Shown here piece after piece: positions 8,373 through 17,187 of a DNA stretch of 63,996 nt; the stretch's first letter is position 1; every line of letters starts with the position of its first letter. The position numbers and the translations under genes were made by a program. Under the pieces are notes generated by a model that did no database searches, had not been told where the DNA came from, and worked only from the letters and a program-made list of their open reading frames with translations. The stretch comes from Phytohabitans sp036906915 (lineage in GTDB: Bacteria > Actinomycetota > Actinomycetes > Mycobacteriales > Micromonosporaceae), in assembly GCF_036906915.1 (NCBI RefSeq), contig NZ_JBAKHX010000043.1, forward strand, positions 1 through 63,996, read 5' to 3'.

Positions 8373-9316
8373 GCGGCGATCCTCTCTTCCGTGGCTGTGT
8401 GGCCGGTCAAGGCCAGGAACACGTCGTCCAGGCTGGGCAGGCGCAGCGCCAACTCGGTCACCTCGATCGCGGCGTCGTCGACCCGCCGCACGACCGCCGG
8501 CATCACGCGGGAGTCGGTCACCGGCACGCTCAGGCGGCCGGTGGTCGCGTCGCGGGTGGGCTCACTGCCGGCCACCTCGGCCACCAGGGCGGCCGCCTCC
8601 GGCAGCCGGGCCGGGTCGGCCACCTGTACCTCAAGGGTCTGCCGGCCCGAGCGGCGCTTCAGCTGGTCGGGCGTGCCGCGCGCGACGACCGCGCCGCGGT
8701 CGAACACCACGATCTCGTCCGCGAGGCGGTCGGCCTCTTCCAGATACTGGGTGGTCAGCAGCACGGTAGTGCCGCGCGCGGCCATCGACCGGATGCTCCC
8801 CCACATCTCGCCGCGCTTTACCGGGTCCAGACCCGTGGTGGGCTCGTCGAGGAAGAGCACGCGCGGCCGGCTGACCAGGCTCGCCGCCAGGTCGATCCGG
8901 CGCCGCATACCGCCCGAGTACGTCTTGACCGGCCGCCCGCCCGCGTCAGCGAGCCCGAACTCGTCCAGCAACTCGTCGGCCCGCTGCCGCGCGAGCGCCC
9001 GGCGCAGCCCGAGCAGCCGGCCCACGAGACTCACGTTGTGGTGACCGGTCAGTTCCTCGTCGATCGACGCGTACTGCCCGACCACGCCGATGACCTGGCG
9101 CACCCGGTGCGCGTCGCGCACCACGTCGTACCCACCGACCAGCGCCGTGCCGGCGTCGGGGCGCAGCAGCGTGGCGAGGATGCGCACGGCGGTGGTCTTG
9201 CCGGCGCCGTTGGGTCCGAGCACACCGAGCACCTTGCCGGCGCCCACCGCGAGGTCGACGCCGTCCAGCGCGATGACGTCGCCGTACTTTTTGACCAGCC
9301 CGTACGTCTCGATCAT
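8369..9316 (-). CDS. ABC transporter ATPase, DrrA-like
   Basis: 315 residues from the ATG at 9316, chosen because GGGAGGGG lies just upstream. Walker A GPNGAGKTT (34-42), signature YSGGMRRR and Walker B FLDEPTTGLD are intact. The C-terminal extension typical of DrrA-type ATPases is present. It energises the downstream ABC-2 permease. The promoter region carries a near-palindrome and a second half-site shared with the divergent TetR gene. Confidence 0.92.
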   Translation of the reverse strand: MIETYGLVKKYGDVIALDGVDLAVGAGKVLGVLGPNGAGKTTAVRILATLLRPDAGTALVGGYDVVRDAHRVRQVIGVVGQYASIDEELTGHHNVSLVGRLLGLRRALARQRADELLDEFGLADAGGRPVKTYSGGMRRRIDLAASLVSRPRVLFLDEPTTGLDPVKRGEMWGSIRSMAARGTTVLLTTQYLEEADRLADEIVVFDRGAVVARGTPDQLKRRSGRQTLEVQVADPARLPEAAALVAEVAGSEPTRDATTGRLSVPVTDSRVMPAVVRRVDDAAIEVTELALRLPSLDDVFLALTGHTATEERIAA

Positions 9317-9332
9317 CACCCCTCCCAGCCTT

Positions 9333-9383
9333 TTACGTTGCAACTGCAATGTAACGTGGTTTCATGTCAACCGCAATGTGAAA
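9333..9383. promoter_or_regulatory. Candidate TetR operators between DrrAB and its regulator
   Basis: TTACGTTGCA (9333-9342) and TGCAATGTAA (9345-9354) form a near-perfect palindrome with a 2-base spacer. The heptamer GCAATGT recurs 27 bases later (9346-9352 and 9373-9379), the second copy flanked by TTTCA (9360-9364) and TGAAA (9379-9383). Both lie in the 77-base gap between divergent genes. Confidence 0.65.
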
Positions 9384-9393
9384 TCATGGGGGC

Positions 9394-9996
9394 ATGCCGA
9401 AGGTGGTCGACCATCACGAACGGCGCACCCTCATCGCCGACGCCCTGCTGCGCGTCGCGGCCCGGGATGGCCTTGAGGCCGTCAGCCTGCGGCACGTGGC
9501 CACTGAGGCGGGCGTCACCTCGGGCATGGTGCAGCACTATTTCCGCACCAAGGACGAGATGATGCACTTCGCCCTGGGCGTGGTACGCGAGCGCAACGAG
9601 GCCCGCATCACCGCGGCGGTCACCCGACTCGGGCCGACTCCCACGCCGCGCGAGTTCCTCCAGGCGTTCCTGACCGGGCTGCTCCCGCTCGACGACGCCA
9701 GCCGCGCCGACGGCCTGGTGGCGCTGGCGTTCCTCGCCTACGCGGCGGTGCGCCCGGAGGCGGGCGCGTCCCTGCGCCAGGACGCGCCGCAGTTGTTCGC
9801 GTACATCGCCGACCAGATCCGGACGGCGCAGGCCGCGGGCACGGCACACGCCGGTGTCGACCCGGACGCCGCGGCGACGGGTCTTCTCGGGCTCACCGAA
9901 GGCCTGGGCTTATACCTGCTCACCGGCCAGACCACACCGGAAACCGCGCTGAAGACGCTGGACGCCCACCTGGCGTTCGTCTTTTCGGCCTCTTGA
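9394..9996 (+). CDS. TetR/AcrR regulator, BetI-like C-terminus
   Basis: 200 residues. The N-terminal helix-turn-helix covers about residues 29-50 (RHVATEAGVTSGMVQHYFRT), followed by a BetI-type ligand-binding domain. It is divergent from the DrrAB-type exporter, and the shared promoter holds palindromic sites, so local repression of the exporter and autoregulation are likely. The exported ligand is unknown. Confidence 0.88.
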   Translation: MPKVVDHHERRTLIADALLRVAARDGLEAVSLRHVATEAGVTSGMVQHYFRTKDEMMHFALGVVRERNEARITAAVTRLGPTPTPREFLQAFLTGLLPLDDASRADGLVALAFLAYAAVRPEAGASLRQDAPQLFAYIADQIRTAQAAGTAHAGVDPDAAATGLLGLTEGLGLYLLTGQTTPETALKTLDAHLAFVFSAS

Positions 9997-10073
9997 CACG
10001 ATCACCGGACAGAACAACTCTGATATTTGGTGATCTATACCGATTTGGGTGTGCTCCCACGAGAGGACCCGCG

Positions 10074-10886
10074 ATGCGATTTCACCGGATCGGACGCGAC
10101 GTCAGCGTTCTCAACGACCAACTTCCCGTACCAGGCATCGGCTTCCTGGCCGTCAACGCGTTCGTCCTGCACGCGGCGGAGCCCGTCGTCGTCGACACCG
10201 GGCTCGGCCTCCCCGACCGCAACTTCGTCGAGTCCCTGGGCTCGGTCATCGACCCCAAGGACGTGCGCTGGATCTGGCTGACCCACCCCGATCGAGACCA
10301 CACCGGCGGGATCTTCGCCCTGCTCGACGCCGCACCGCATGCGCGGATCGTCACCACGTTCGTCGGCGCCGGCATCATGTCGACGGAGCGCCCGCTGCCG
10401 CTCGACCGGGTGTACCTGCTCAACCCCGGCCAGTCCCTCGACGTGGGCGACCGGACTCTCACCGGGTTCCGCCCGCCGCTGTTCGACAACCCAGCCACCG
10501 TCGGCTTCTACGACGACCGGTCCGGGGTGTGCTTCAGCTCCGACTGCTTCGGGGCGCCCATGCCGACCAGCGACCTCGCGGGCGCTTTGGACGTGCGCGA
10601 GGCACCCGCCGACGCCCTGCGCAACGGCCAACTGCTGTGGGCCGCCATAGACAGCCCGTGGGTGCACAACATCGACACCACCAAGTACCTCGAGACCGTC
10701 GAGCCGCTGCGGTCGATGGCCCCGACGGCGATCCTCAGCACGCACCTGCCGCCGGCGGTCGGACAGCACGCCGAGTTCCTCGACATGCTCGTGGCGGCGC
10801 CGCGGGCCGACCCGTTCGTCGGCCCCGACCAGCGCGCGATGGAGGAGTTGCTCGCCAGCTTCGAGCCGGTCACCGCGGCCAGCTAG
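10074..10886 (+). CDS. MBL-fold protein with HxDxDH motif
   Basis: 270 residues from the ATG at 10074, preceded by GAGAGGA. The metal motif is THPDRDH (His71, Asp73, Asp75, His76), with Asp in place of the middle His of the usual HxHxDH. SSDCFG supplies Asp157 and STHLPP supplies His224. This resembles the diiron-type beta-lactamase domain of flavodiiron/ODP proteins, but no flavodoxin domain is present and I see no clear counterpart of the intermediate His ligand. A related protein lies at 44488-45339. Function unknown. Confidence 0.8.
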   Translation: MRFHRIGRDVSVLNDQLPVPGIGFLAVNAFVLHAAEPVVVDTGLGLPDRNFVESLGSVIDPKDVRWIWLTHPDRDHTGGIFALLDAAPHARIVTTFVGAGIMSTERPLPLDRVYLLNPGQSLDVGDRTLTGFRPPLFDNPATVGFYDDRSGVCFSSDCFGAPMPTSDLAGALDVREAPADALRNGQLLWAAIDSPWVHNIDTTKYLETVEPLRSMAPTAILSTHLPPAVGQHAEFLDMLVAAPRADPFVGPDQRAMEELLASFEPVTAAS

Positions 10887-10890
10887 CCGG

Positions 10891-12420
10891 TCAGCAGCTG
10901 CTGCTGCCGGTCAGGCCTCCTTTTTCGAGCACCACGTCCTTGCCGCTCAACGTGATCCGCAGCCCTTCGGGGATCACCTCGACGCCCTGGTACTGGAGGT
11001 TGGCCGGCAACGCCTGCAACGGGTACGAGGTTTCCCGCGCCCGCACCTGAGAAAGCACGTTGCCGGCGGGGAAGAGGAAGCCGAACATCTCGATCTGCTG
11101 CGGCGCGATGTCGAGCGTGGTACCCGTGATCTTCGGCTTGGCGTACAGGACGATTGGGGTCGGCGAGCCGTCCGGGTTGCCGCCCTTCGTGGTCGCGGTC
11201 AACAGCCCGTCCTCGGCACTGAAGGTGGTGGGCCGACCGTCTCCTGAGGACAGTTCGGAGAACGGCTGGATGGTGGTGCCGCCCACGGCCACCTTGATGC
11301 CGGCGCTGTCGACCTTCACCGATCGGTATGTCACACCGGGCGGCAGCGTCGGCAGCTTGCGGGTCAGCGACTCCTGCTTGATCTGACCCAGCACGATCCG
11401 GGCGAGCAGGTCGTCGGGCTGGCGGTTGGCGCCGAGGATCTCGACCGTCTGCGGCACCAGGGTCAGCGTTCCCCCGTTGAGTCGGGGTGCTGTGTGGATG
11501 GTCAGCGGGACGTTGACGATCGGTTCGATGCTGAGCGCCGTCGAGATGCCCAGCAGCCCGCCTTTGGCCGAGTAGGAAACCGCTCGGCCGTCGACCTCCT
11601 TGGGGAGGTTGCTCAGCGGCTCGGTGGCGACACCGTCGAGCGCGACGTGCACACCGTCCTTACGCGGCGTGATCGATTTGTAGGCCACGCCGTCCGGCAG
11701 ATCGGGCAGATCGTGCTTGCGCTCGCCACCCGCCAGGTTCTTCACCTGGTCGGCCGGGAGCTCGCGCCCGAACAGTTGCAGCTTCTGCGGCACCGCTGCG
11801 ACCGACTCGCCCCGCAGTTCCATCTTCAGGTAGAGCTTGGCGGTGACGTTCTTGGCATTCTCGGCCGGCGACACCGTCGTGACGGTCAGCGAGCCGTCTT
11901 CGGCTCGGTCGTAGGTGGTCGGCGGTTCGCCCTCCGCGGTCGGCATGTTGGCGAACGCGACCGTGATGGACGCGTCCATGCTGCCGACGCGGGTGGTCCC
12001 CTCCTCCGGCTGGGTGACGTCTCGCATGGTGGCGTCGAATTTGGCGTGTTCGGTGTCGCCGATGGTGACGTCCGGCACCGACAGCCGCACCTCCGACATC
12101 CGCCTTCGCAGCAGCTGCGGCACGAGCCGTCCACCGCCGACCTCGACCTTGGGTGCCTGCGGGAGGCTGCCGGGGCACGCGACCTGGCTGGACACCCGCT
12201 CGGCGATCAGGCCGGCGAGGTAGCTGTCCAGAAAGGGCAGTGGGAGGAACAGCACCGCCAGGGGCACCACGAGCACCGGCGTCAGGCCGAACGCCAGCCA
12301 CTTGGCGCCGCGTCCTTTCAGAAAGCGGCGCCCCTTCAGGAAGCCGCCGTATTCGGCCGCGTGCGCCCGCTTCCCCCTCGTCGGCGCCGCGTCAGGTGCG
12401 TCAGGTGCGTCCATATCCAC
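10891..12420 (-). CDS. LmeA/DUF2993-family membrane-anchored protein
   Basis: About 509 residues from a GTG at 12420, chosen for the GGAGG eight bases upstream; GTG 12429 and ATG 12414 are alternatives. One membrane segment follows a basic cytosolic N-terminus. The exported part has repeated DUF2993-like modules; mycobacterial LmeA is a lipid-binding mannosyltransferase accessory protein. A role in envelope lipid handling is inferred. The length suggests tandem duplication, since LmeA itself is about half this size. Confidence 0.8.
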   Translation of the reverse strand: MDMDAPDAPDAAPTRGKRAHAAEYGGFLKGRRFLKGRGAKWLAFGLTPVLVVPLAVLFLPLPFLDSYLAGLIAERVSSQVACPGSLPQAPKVEVGGGRLVPQLLRRRMSEVRLSVPDVTIGDTEHAKFDATMRDVTQPEEGTTRVGSMDASITVAFANMPTAEGEPPTTYDRAEDGSLTVTTVSPAENAKNVTAKLYLKMELRGESVAAVPQKLQLFGRELPADQVKNLAGGERKHDLPDLPDGVAYKSITPRKDGVHVALDGVATEPLSNLPKEVDGRAVSYSAKGGLLGISTALSIEPIVNVPLTIHTAPRLNGGTLTLVPQTVEILGANRQPDDLLARIVLGQIKQESLTRKLPTLPPGVTYRSVKVDSAGIKVAVGGTTIQPFSELSSGDGRPTTFSAEDGLLTATTKGGNPDGSPTPIVLYAKPKITGTTLDIAPQQIEMFGFLFPAGNVLSQVRARETSYPLQALPANLQYQGVEVIPEGLRITLSGKDVVLEKGGLTGSSSC

Positions 12421-12452
12421 GCGGCCCACCTCCCATCGACCGGAGCTTACCT

Positions 12453-12467
12453 ACCGTCCAGTACGGT
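12453..12467. promoter_or_regulatory. Candidate TetR-type operator ACCGT-N5-ACGGT
   Basis: ACCGT and ACGGT flank CCAGT upstream of the LmeA-like gene. The 9-mer GTACGGTTT overlapping this site (12461-12469) recurs upstream of the MFS gene (13749-13757), hinting at a shared repressor not encoded nearby. Confidence 0.4.
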
Positions 12468-12508
12468 TTACGAGAGGCAACAGTTCAGCTTTCGGCTCCC
12501 GGTACCGG

Positions 12509-13726
12509 TTAAACCGGCGCCGCCTCCAACTCGGGCTCCCGGGTGCGCGACGCCCAGCGCACCACCGGCGGCATCAGCGCGCCGAGACCGACGAAGAGAG
12601 CACCAAGCACCAGCCAGCCCGGCGCTCCCCAGCCGATCGCGAGGGTGGTCACCACGACCGGGGCGAGCATGCCGCCAAGCTGCATCCCCATGCCGTACGC
12701 CCCCTGGTACTGCCCCTGCGCGTGAGCCGGCGCGAGCCCGAACGAGATTCCCCAGCCCGCGGCGGACTGCCACAGCTCCCCGACGACGTGTGTGAACGCG
12801 CCGGCGAGCAGCAACGCGACCGCGACGGGCGCGGCTGCGGCGCCGCTCGCGGCGAAGAGCAGGCACGCGACCGCGATGGCCGCGCCGGCTCGGCGCGATG
12901 CCCGTGCGGCGCCGGCAACCTCCTCGGTACCGCGCGCGGCGCGCACCTGGAAGAGCACCACCATCGTGGTGTTGACCAGCATCAGTACCGAGATGAGCCA
13001 GCGGGGTGCGGTGGTGTGGCCGGCTATCCACAGTGGAAGGGCGATGTTGAGCAGGCCGAAGTGCATCGACATCGCCCCGTCGAGCAGCGTGAACACCAGA
13101 AACGGGCGGTCTCGCAGAGCCACCAGCCGCGGCCCGTGTGCCGGAGCCGCCACCGGCGTTATCGGCGCCAGCCGGGTGAGGATCGCGGCCGCGACCAGAA
13201 AGCTCACCGCGTCGACCGCGATCAGCGCCAGGTAGCCCGTCCGGGTGTCTACCGCGATGCCGACGCCGGCCAGGGCGGCGCCGACCGAGATCCCCACGTT
13301 GGTGGTGGCTCGAAGATAGGCGCGCGTGCGGACCCGCTGGTCAGCGGGGACCGCGCCGGCGATCACGGCGCCGCGGGCACCACGGAAGGCCGCGTCGGCC
13401 AGTGCGATCGCGATGCTGACCACGAGGAAGGACGGGAACGACCCGACCAGGGCCAGCGCGGCGGTGAGCCCGCTACAGGCGAGGAGTGCGACGAACTGGA
13501 TGCCGCGCGGGCCGTATCTGTCGGCCAGGTATCCCGCCGGAGTGCTCACCACCAGGCTGACCAGGGCGGTCACCGTGAGCCCGATGCCGACCTGCGTCAC
13601 CGAGAGCCCCACCGACCGGGTCAGGAAGAGCGCGCTGGCGGTCAGCCAGACGCCCCGTCCGACGGTGTTGACCAGGGTGGACAGGGCGAGGACCCGGGCC
13701 GCGCCGGGTGGTGGAAGCAAGCGCAC
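12509..13726 (-). CDS. MFS transporter
   Basis: 405 residues with about twelve hydrophobic segments and a typical MFS loop between helices 2 and 3 (GYLADRYGPRG). The GTG at 13726 is immediately next to GGGAGG, so the TTG two codons in (13720) may be the true start. Substrate unknown; general architecture suggests drug or metabolite export. A TetR-like operator motif lies upstream. Confidence 0.88.
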   Translation of the reverse strand: MRLLPPPGAARVLALSTLVNTVGRGVWLTASALFLTRSVGLSVTQVGIGLTVTALVSLVVSTPAGYLADRYGPRGIQFVALLACSGLTAALALVGSFPSFLVVSIAIALADAAFRGARGAVIAGAVPADQRVRTRAYLRATTNVGISVGAALAGVGIAVDTRTGYLALIAVDAVSFLVAAAILTRLAPITPVAAPAHGPRLVALRDRPFLVFTLLDGAMSMHFGLLNIALPLWIAGHTTAPRWLISVLMLVNTTMVVLFQVRAARGTEEVAGAARASRRAGAAIAVACLLFAASGAAAAPVAVALLLAGAFTHVVGELWQSAAGWGISFGLAPAHAQGQYQGAYGMGMQLGGMLAPVVVTTLAIGWGAPGWLVLGALFVGLGALMPPVVRWASRTREPELEAAPV

Positions 13727-13839
13727 CCTCCCACCAAACAGTACGGACGTACGGTTTGCAACCTCAATTTGTTGACAGCCAACAACACGTCCCGCATCGT
13801 GAACCAGGAAGCGACTTCCATCGATACACGGGGGCTCAG

Positions 13840-15384
13840 ATGCGACGTCGGATCATCGCGCTGGCTGTGTCCATGACGATCGTCGCGGCTGGGGCGCTGA
13901 CCATGGTGCTACGGCCGGCGTACGCGGCGACGGCGTGCACGGTGGAGTACAAAATCCTCCGTGAGTGGTCGCTCGGCTGGACAGCCGAGATGACCCTGAC
14001 CAACCTCGGGCCCCCGGCGACCGACTGGCGGCTGCGGTGGCGGCTGCCGGCCTACAGCCAGCGTTTCGTCCCTGACCTCGAGCCTCTGCCGCCCGGATAC
14101 ACGATCATCGCGGGCACCCACACCCCGAACGACCCGGTGCTCATCCCGCCCGCGGGACACACGCTGCCGACCGGCGGCTCCGTCACGGTGCGCTGGGGCG
14201 GTCACCACAGCGGAGAAAACCCTCCGCCGACCAACTACTCCTTCAACAGCCAGCCCTGCAATACGGACGGCTCGACGCCAAGCCCGACCATCTCCTCGCC
14301 GCCTCCGGGACATCCCGACCCAACGCCGCCCTCGGTCACGATGACCTCCCCACAGCCCGACGACTTCTTCGCCGCGCCGGCCACGATCCCGATCCGGGTC
14401 GACGCGACAGCGGCACCCGGGCGGCACATCACGCGGGTCGAGTTCAAGAACAGGGGTGTCCTGCTCAATGTAGACACGGCGCCGCCGTACGCCTTCGACT
14501 GGCGCGGCGTACCGGAAAACGGCGGCACGCGGATCAGCGCGACGGCGTTCGACAACACCGGCGCCGCAACCGCCAGGGAGGCCATCGGCGTACGCGTCAT
14601 CCCGCCCCCGGCGCCTGGCGAGGCGCGGTCGCTGCACGTCACCGGCGCCCGCATCGTCACCGTCGAGCGCGACCCGCGGCCGTTCCGCGCGCGCGGCGTC
14701 GCCCGCTCCACAGTGGAGGCCGGCTGCCCACCGAGCGCCGGCTTCTGGGACGGGTCGGTCGACGACGCCTCCGTTCGCGCACTGCGTGCGCGCGGCGTCA
14801 ACACCGTGCGGATGGTGCTGAGCGACGCCTGCTGGCCCAGCAGCGGCCACACCGCTGTCCAAGACCGAGACGCCTACCTCGCCGAGGTCGCCGCGTACGC
14901 CCGACGGCTGATCCGGCACGGCATTACGCCCATCGTGGCACCGCGCGCGACCACCGCCGCGAACCTGACGAGCTTCTGGCTCCACGCCGCACGGGTGTTC
15001 CGCGACGACAACGCAGTGGTCTTCGACCTGGTGGTCGGCGTTCTCCGCCCCGAAACGCAGTACCTGGTCGACCAGATCCGCCGGTACGGGGCGTTCAACG
15101 TCATCCTCGTCGGTGGCCTGGACGACTCCAACGACCTGAGCGGCTGGCTCGCCCACCGCCCGACCGACCGGGCAGGCCGGAGCCTGGCCGCCGCCTGGCA
15201 GGTCGACAACAACTCCGCCTGCGCCACGCCGGCCTGCTGGCGGACGGTGCTGCTACCGCTCGCCGCGCAGGTGCCCGTGGTCGCCACCGATGTCAGCGCC
15301 GGCGCGTCCGCATCCCGCTTCGTACCGCACACTGTGGACTGGCTGAGCCGGCACGGCATCGGCCACGTACTCGGCGATCAGTAG
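13840..15384 (+). CDS. Secreted CBM2-Ig-GH5-like protein lacking both catalytic motifs
   Basis: 514 residues with a signal peptide (cut near AYAATA, 28-32), a CBM2-like cellulose-binding domain (about 33-135), a Pro/Ser linker, an Ig-like module (about 165-255) and a GH5-like barrel (about 270-510). The strand where GH5 enzymes carry the acid/base NEP reads VVFDLVVGVLRP (near 390), and the nucleophile-region strand reads VVATDVSAGA (near 480). Surrounding features such as GGLDDSNDLSGWL are conserved. The protein is probably a non-hydrolytic carbohydrate-binding scaffold. The ATG at 13840 is followed by a clean signal sequence. The 3' end overlaps the convergent gene by seven bases. Confidence 0.8.
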   Translation: MRRRIIALAVSMTIVAAGALTMVLRPAYAATACTVEYKILREWSLGWTAEMTLTNLGPPATDWRLRWRLPAYSQRFVPDLEPLPPGYTIIAGTHTPNDPVLIPPAGHTLPTGGSVTVRWGGHHSGENPPPTNYSFNSQPCNTDGSTPSPTISSPPPGHPDPTPPSVTMTSPQPDDFFAAPATIPIRVDATAAPGRHITRVEFKNRGVLLNVDTAPPYAFDWRGVPENGGTRISATAFDNTGAATAREAIGVRVIPPPAPGEARSLHVTGARIVTVERDPRPFRARGVARSTVEAGCPPSAGFWDGSVDDASVRALRARGVNTVRMVLSDACWPSSGHTAVQDRDAYLAEVAAYARRLIRHGITPIVAPRATTAANLTSFWLHAARVFRDDNAVVFDLVVGVLRPETQYLVDQIRRYGAFNVILVGGLDDSNDLSGWLAHRPTDRAGRSLAAAWQVDNNSACATPACWRTVLLPLAAQVPVVATDVSAGASASRFVPHTVDWLSRHGIGHVLGDQ

Positions 15385-16043
15385 GAACCGTTGTTCTGGA
15401 AGTACGTCCACGCGCCGCATGGTGTCTTGTACCGGCCCTTGATGTATCCGAGACCCCACTTGATCTGCGTGGCGGGATTGGTCTGCCAGTCGCTGCCCGC
15501 GGAGGCCATCTTGCTGCCCGGGTACGCCTGCGCGATGCCGTACGCGCCGGACGAGGAGTTGCGCGCCTTGTGATTCCAGCCGCTCTCCTTGGTCCACAGC
15601 TTCTCCAGGCACGGGAACTCGGAGATCGGGAACCCCGCGTCGATCATCATCGCGCAGCCAATCTTGCGGTTGCCGCTGTACTCGTTGCAGGAGGCGGGGA
15701 TCGGGCCGGTGTACGGCTTGGTCTCCGCCTTCTCGCGCTTCTTGCGGCTCGCCTCCTCCTCGGCCTTGCTGATCCGCTCGGCCTCGGTCTTCGCCGCAGC
15801 CGCCGCCTTCTCGGCGGCGACCCGCTGCGCCTCGCGCTGCTGCGCCGTCGCGATCGTGTGCTCGCGCTGCCGCTCCTTGAGGTACCCGATCTCGTCTTGG
15901 GCCGCGTCGGCCGCCAACTGGGCGTTGATCCCCTGTCGACGGTCTTCCTGGTACTGACTTAGGTAATAGCCGCCACCAATCCCCACCAGAAGCAACGCGA
16001 GGGCCAACGCCCGGAAACCGAACCGGGTCCACGGTCGACTCAC
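15378..16043 (-). CDS. Exported transglycosylase SLT-like protein
   Basis: 221 residues: a membrane anchor (about 10-30), an Ala/Glu/Lys-rich coiled coil (about 40-110) and a small lysozyme-fold domain. The domain carries WTKESGWN with the probable catalytic Glu and the SSGAYGIAQ motif of SLT/resuscitation-type transglycosylases. Peptidoglycan cleavage outside the membrane is inferred. It converges with the GH5-like gene and overlaps its end. Confidence 0.85.
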   Translation of the reverse strand: MSRPWTRFGFRALALALLLVGIGGGYYLSQYQEDRRQGINAQLAADAAQDEIGYLKERQREHTIATAQQREAQRVAAEKAAAAAKTEAERISKAEEEASRKKREKAETKPYTGPIPASCNEYSGNRKIGCAMMIDAGFPISEFPCLEKLWTKESGWNHKARNSSSGAYGIAQAYPGSKMASAGSDWQTNPATQIKWGLGYIKGRYKTPCGAWTYFQNNGSY

Positions 16044-16096
16044 GACTGTCCCTTCGTCGGGGGATACGCCGCCGAAGATCCTGTCACAGACCTGGT

Positions 16097-17116
16097 TCAG
16101 ATGTTGACCGCGCCGCCGGTCGTGGCGCTCTCCCGGGCCGCGTCGAGCGCCTCGACGTTGCGCACCACGTCTCTCGGGTCGACAGGCACCGGACCCTCAC
16201 CGCGGACGGCGGCGGCGAACGCCGGGTAGTAGGTGTCCCAACGGCCGCGCTCGGTCGGCACCGGCTCGCCGTCGTCACCCCGGTAGAGCACACCCCAGAA
16301 CGCCTCCGGTTCGACGCCCCAGTTGTCGCCTTCGCTGGCTGGCGTCCGGCCGGCGACCAGCGCGGCCTCCTGACCGTCCATTCCGCCCACGACATAGGTG
16401 CCGGTCGTACCCGTGACCCGGAACCGCGGCCCGGGCGCCGCCTGCACCCAACTCCCCCACAGGTGCGACTCGACGCCGCTGGCGTGGTGCAGCGCCACGA
16501 AGACGTCGTCGTCGAGCTCGTGCCGGCCGCGCATCTCCGCGTACACCCGGGTCGCTGGGCCGAACAGCAGCAGCGCCTGGTCGACCAGGTGCGCGCCGAA
16601 GTCGCGCAGGGTGCCGCCCCCGGCGGCTGGCGGGCCCGGCTCCGGGGAGAACCGCTCGAACCGCGACTCGAAGCGGGTCACCGCGCCGAGCTCGCCCGCG
16701 TCGATGAGCCGCCGGACGGTGAGCAGGTCGGAGTCCCAGCGACGGTTCTGGTAGACGCTGAGCGGCACCCCGGCCTTCTCGGCTGCCTCGACGAAGCCGC
16801 GGGCCGCCGCCGCGTCGAGGGCGAACGGCTTGTCGACCACCACTGCCAGGCCCAGCGCGATCGCCTCGTGCACCAGGGCCACGCGGGTGTCCGCCGGAGT
16901 GGAGATGGCGACCGCCTGCGCTCCCGCCGCCGCCAGCGCGGAGAGGGAGTCGAACGCCGGCACCTCGGGCCGGTCGCCGGCCAGCTCGGCCCGGCGTTGC
17001 GCGGAGCGGGTCACCACTCCGACGAAGTCGACGCCGGGCGCCGTCGCGAGCAGCGGAGCGTGAAAGTACCGTCCGCCGAACCCGTACCCGACCAGCCCGA
17101 ACCGCACTCCGATCAT
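16097..17116 (-). CDS. Gfo/Idh/MocA-family oxidoreductase
   Basis: 339 residues. The N-terminal Rossmann fold shows GLVGYGFGG and the family-typical DKPFALD (Lys in the active-site loop). The C-terminal beta-sheet domain is present. It likely oxidises a sugar or inositol-type substrate with NAD(P). It is divergent from the GH51 gene, and a LacI operator lies in the 71-base gap, suggesting arabinose-related use. Confidence 0.9.
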   Translation of the reverse strand: MIGVRFGLVGYGFGGRYFHAPLLATAPGVDFVGVVTRSAQRRAELAGDRPEVPAFDSLSALAAAGAQAVAISTPADTRVALVHEAIALGLAVVVDKPFALDAAAARGFVEAAEKAGVPLSVYQNRRWDSDLLTVRRLIDAGELGAVTRFESRFERFSPEPGPPAAGGGTLRDFGAHLVDQALLLFGPATRVYAEMRGRHELDDDVFVALHHASGVESHLWGSWVQAAPGPRFRVTGTTGTYVVGGMDGQEAALVAGRTPASEGDNWGVEPEAFWGVLYRGDDGEPVPTERGRWDTYYPAFAAAVRGEGPVPVDPRDVVRNVEALDAARESATTGGAVNI

Positions 17117-17149
17117 GACCGGTCAGCCTACCCGGACCCGATCTAGAGT

Positions 17150-17173
17150 GTATCGGTAAAGTGACCGGTAAAG
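17150..17173. promoter_or_regulatory. LacI-family operator upstream of GH51
   Basis: TGTATCGGTAAA (17150-17161) and ACCGGTAAA (17165-17173) resemble the perfect site TTTATCGGTAAA found at 19724-19735 upstream of the LacI gene. Location between the divergent Gfo/Idh and GH51 genes could control both. Confidence 0.7.
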
Positions 17174-17187
17174 CCTAAGGACGCCCC

